Positions 63,158-64,000 of a DNA stretch of 64,000 nt are shown piece by piece; within the stretch, counting starts at the first letter, position 1, and every line of letters begins with the position of its first letter. The notes beneath the pieces are model-generated. The model was not told where the DNA came from and searched no databases. It saw nothing but the letters and a program-made list of their open reading frames with translations. The stretch lies in the NCBI RefSeq assembly GCF_000283155.1, contig NW_004454240.1, forward strand, positions 567,256 through 631,255, given 5' to 3'. This DNA is from Ceratotherium simum simum (taxonomy: Eukaryota; Chordata; Mammalia; Perissodactyla; Rhinocerotidae). The translations under genes were made by a program, and so were the position numbers.

Positions 63158-64000
63158 TCCTTGGGTGTCAGAGAAAAGACAATGGCTGCACTGTCAGCTG
63201 CGAGGAGAAGCTGGGGGCTGGCAGAAAGACAAGTGTGTGGTTTCTCTTTCAAGAACTGTTTATAGAAATTGTGAAGTCTGGCAGCTCCCTCTTCCTCTTG
63301 GGTCTGAGTCAGCAGCCCAGGGTGGGGCTGAGGCTGTTGCACTTGGTCTGAGTTTCAAGATCAGCATACACCCATCCCTAAGAGGTGATTTGTTGCCACT
63401 TCCTCACCAGTGAAATCTTGGTGAATTTCGCTCCATGTTAAAATTTGGATTGCTTGCACACACAGATTTCCCACTAGTCTGGAAATAATCCTTAAGTGGA
63501 CATTTCATTGGCTCTAAGACATTTTCTGAGCTAATGGATGCTTCTACCCCCGGCCAGGCTTAGTGCCTGCAGAGAGAAGGGGAAGGATTACCAACTGTGC
63601 CATGCACTCCAGATTGCCAGTCAGAATTGGCACTTTCCCAAAACACCAAATGCTTTTTCCTGACTTTCTGACTTTGCCACCTGTCAGCTGAGTCCTGCCA
63701 ACCAGGGCAGCACAGTCCTGGGCGCCATGGCCAAGGAGACAAATGGTTAGAACAGCAGTAGGCCTCCGCTTTTCTAATTTGCCTCTGATCCCATTCAAGA
63801 CACAAAGAGAGAACTGTTCATAAAGACCAGGCCCCAGGCCTACTCACAATGCCTTGCCTGGGGGAGGTCCCAGCTGGCCAGGGTCCACCACCTTCTGCTT
63901 TTCCCCAGGCCCCCATATTTACTCAGAAATGAGCAATACTTGGCTAATGGCCATGGGCTAAAAAGTCTGCAGCTTAATTTCCAAAGTGAGAGGGTGGGAT

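Larger units (their letters stand above)
57681..64000 (-). other. NHSL2: NHSL2 intron 1 (continues beyond window)
   Basis: Holds a (CA)n array, MIR and L2 fragments and a DNA-transposon relic. 58900-60250, 60340-61300 and 63160-64000 show nothing recognisable beyond short ORFs. NHSL2 exon 1 is not in the window. Confidence 0.7.

Overview
This is vertebrate nuclear DNA from a placental mammal, most likely a horse or another perissodactyl. It carries many young tRNA-derived SINEs of the equine ERE type (starts like GGCCGGCCC..GTGG..TTAAGTGCGCG, 3' parts with GATGTTAGCTCAGGGC and A-rich tails). Most of these still have target-site duplications, and they sit in older mammalian L1, L2, MIR and MER5-type repeats. 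Gene content identifies the segment as the X-chromosome block matching human Xq13.1, in the opposite orientation to the human reference.

Layout. (1) 1-110: edge of an ERV-type LTR. (2) 1735-11464, minus strand: complete PIN4 (parvulin 14), four coding exons, 131 codons, with a CpG-enriched promoter to about 11.95 kb. (3) 12-31 kb: intergenic, almost entirely repeats (a solo LTR with a 4-bp duplication, antisense L1, several long L2 pieces in both orientations, ERE SINEs including one nested in another, and a second LTR). (4) 31-40.3 kb: repeat-poor DNA downstream of NHSL2, probably partly its 3' UTR. (5) 40287-52757, minus strand: seven coding exons of NHSL2 (Nance-Horan syndrome-like 2), giving 1129 residues plus a split codon. 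The first exon lies beyond the window. (6) 52.9-57.7 kb, plus strand: RTL5 (RGAG4), a domesticated Ty3/gypsy Gag gene with an intact 566-codon ORF, its own CpG-island promoter and poly(A) signals. It lies inside NHSL2 intron 1, head-to-head with NHSL2 exon 2. (7) 57.7-64 kb: more NHSL2 intron 1, with MIR, L2, a (CA)n array and a DNA-transposon relic.

How the genes relate: PIN4 is a small nuclear, nucleolar and mitochondrial peptidyl-prolyl isomerase. NHSL2 is a proline/serine-rich member of the NHS actin-regulator family. RTL5 is a captured retrotransposon Gag. They share no pathway that I know of. The notable relationships are positional: a nested antisense gene sharing a CpG island with a host exon, LTR copies bracketing PIN4, and a SINE inserted next to a PIN4 splice donor. 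I found no bacterial-type operon, CRISPR array, intact mobile element or undescribed multi-gene system. Exon boundaries were placed by hand from AG/GT sites and reading-frame continuity, and every junction keeps frame. Family assignments and human comparisons are from memory and were not database-checked.
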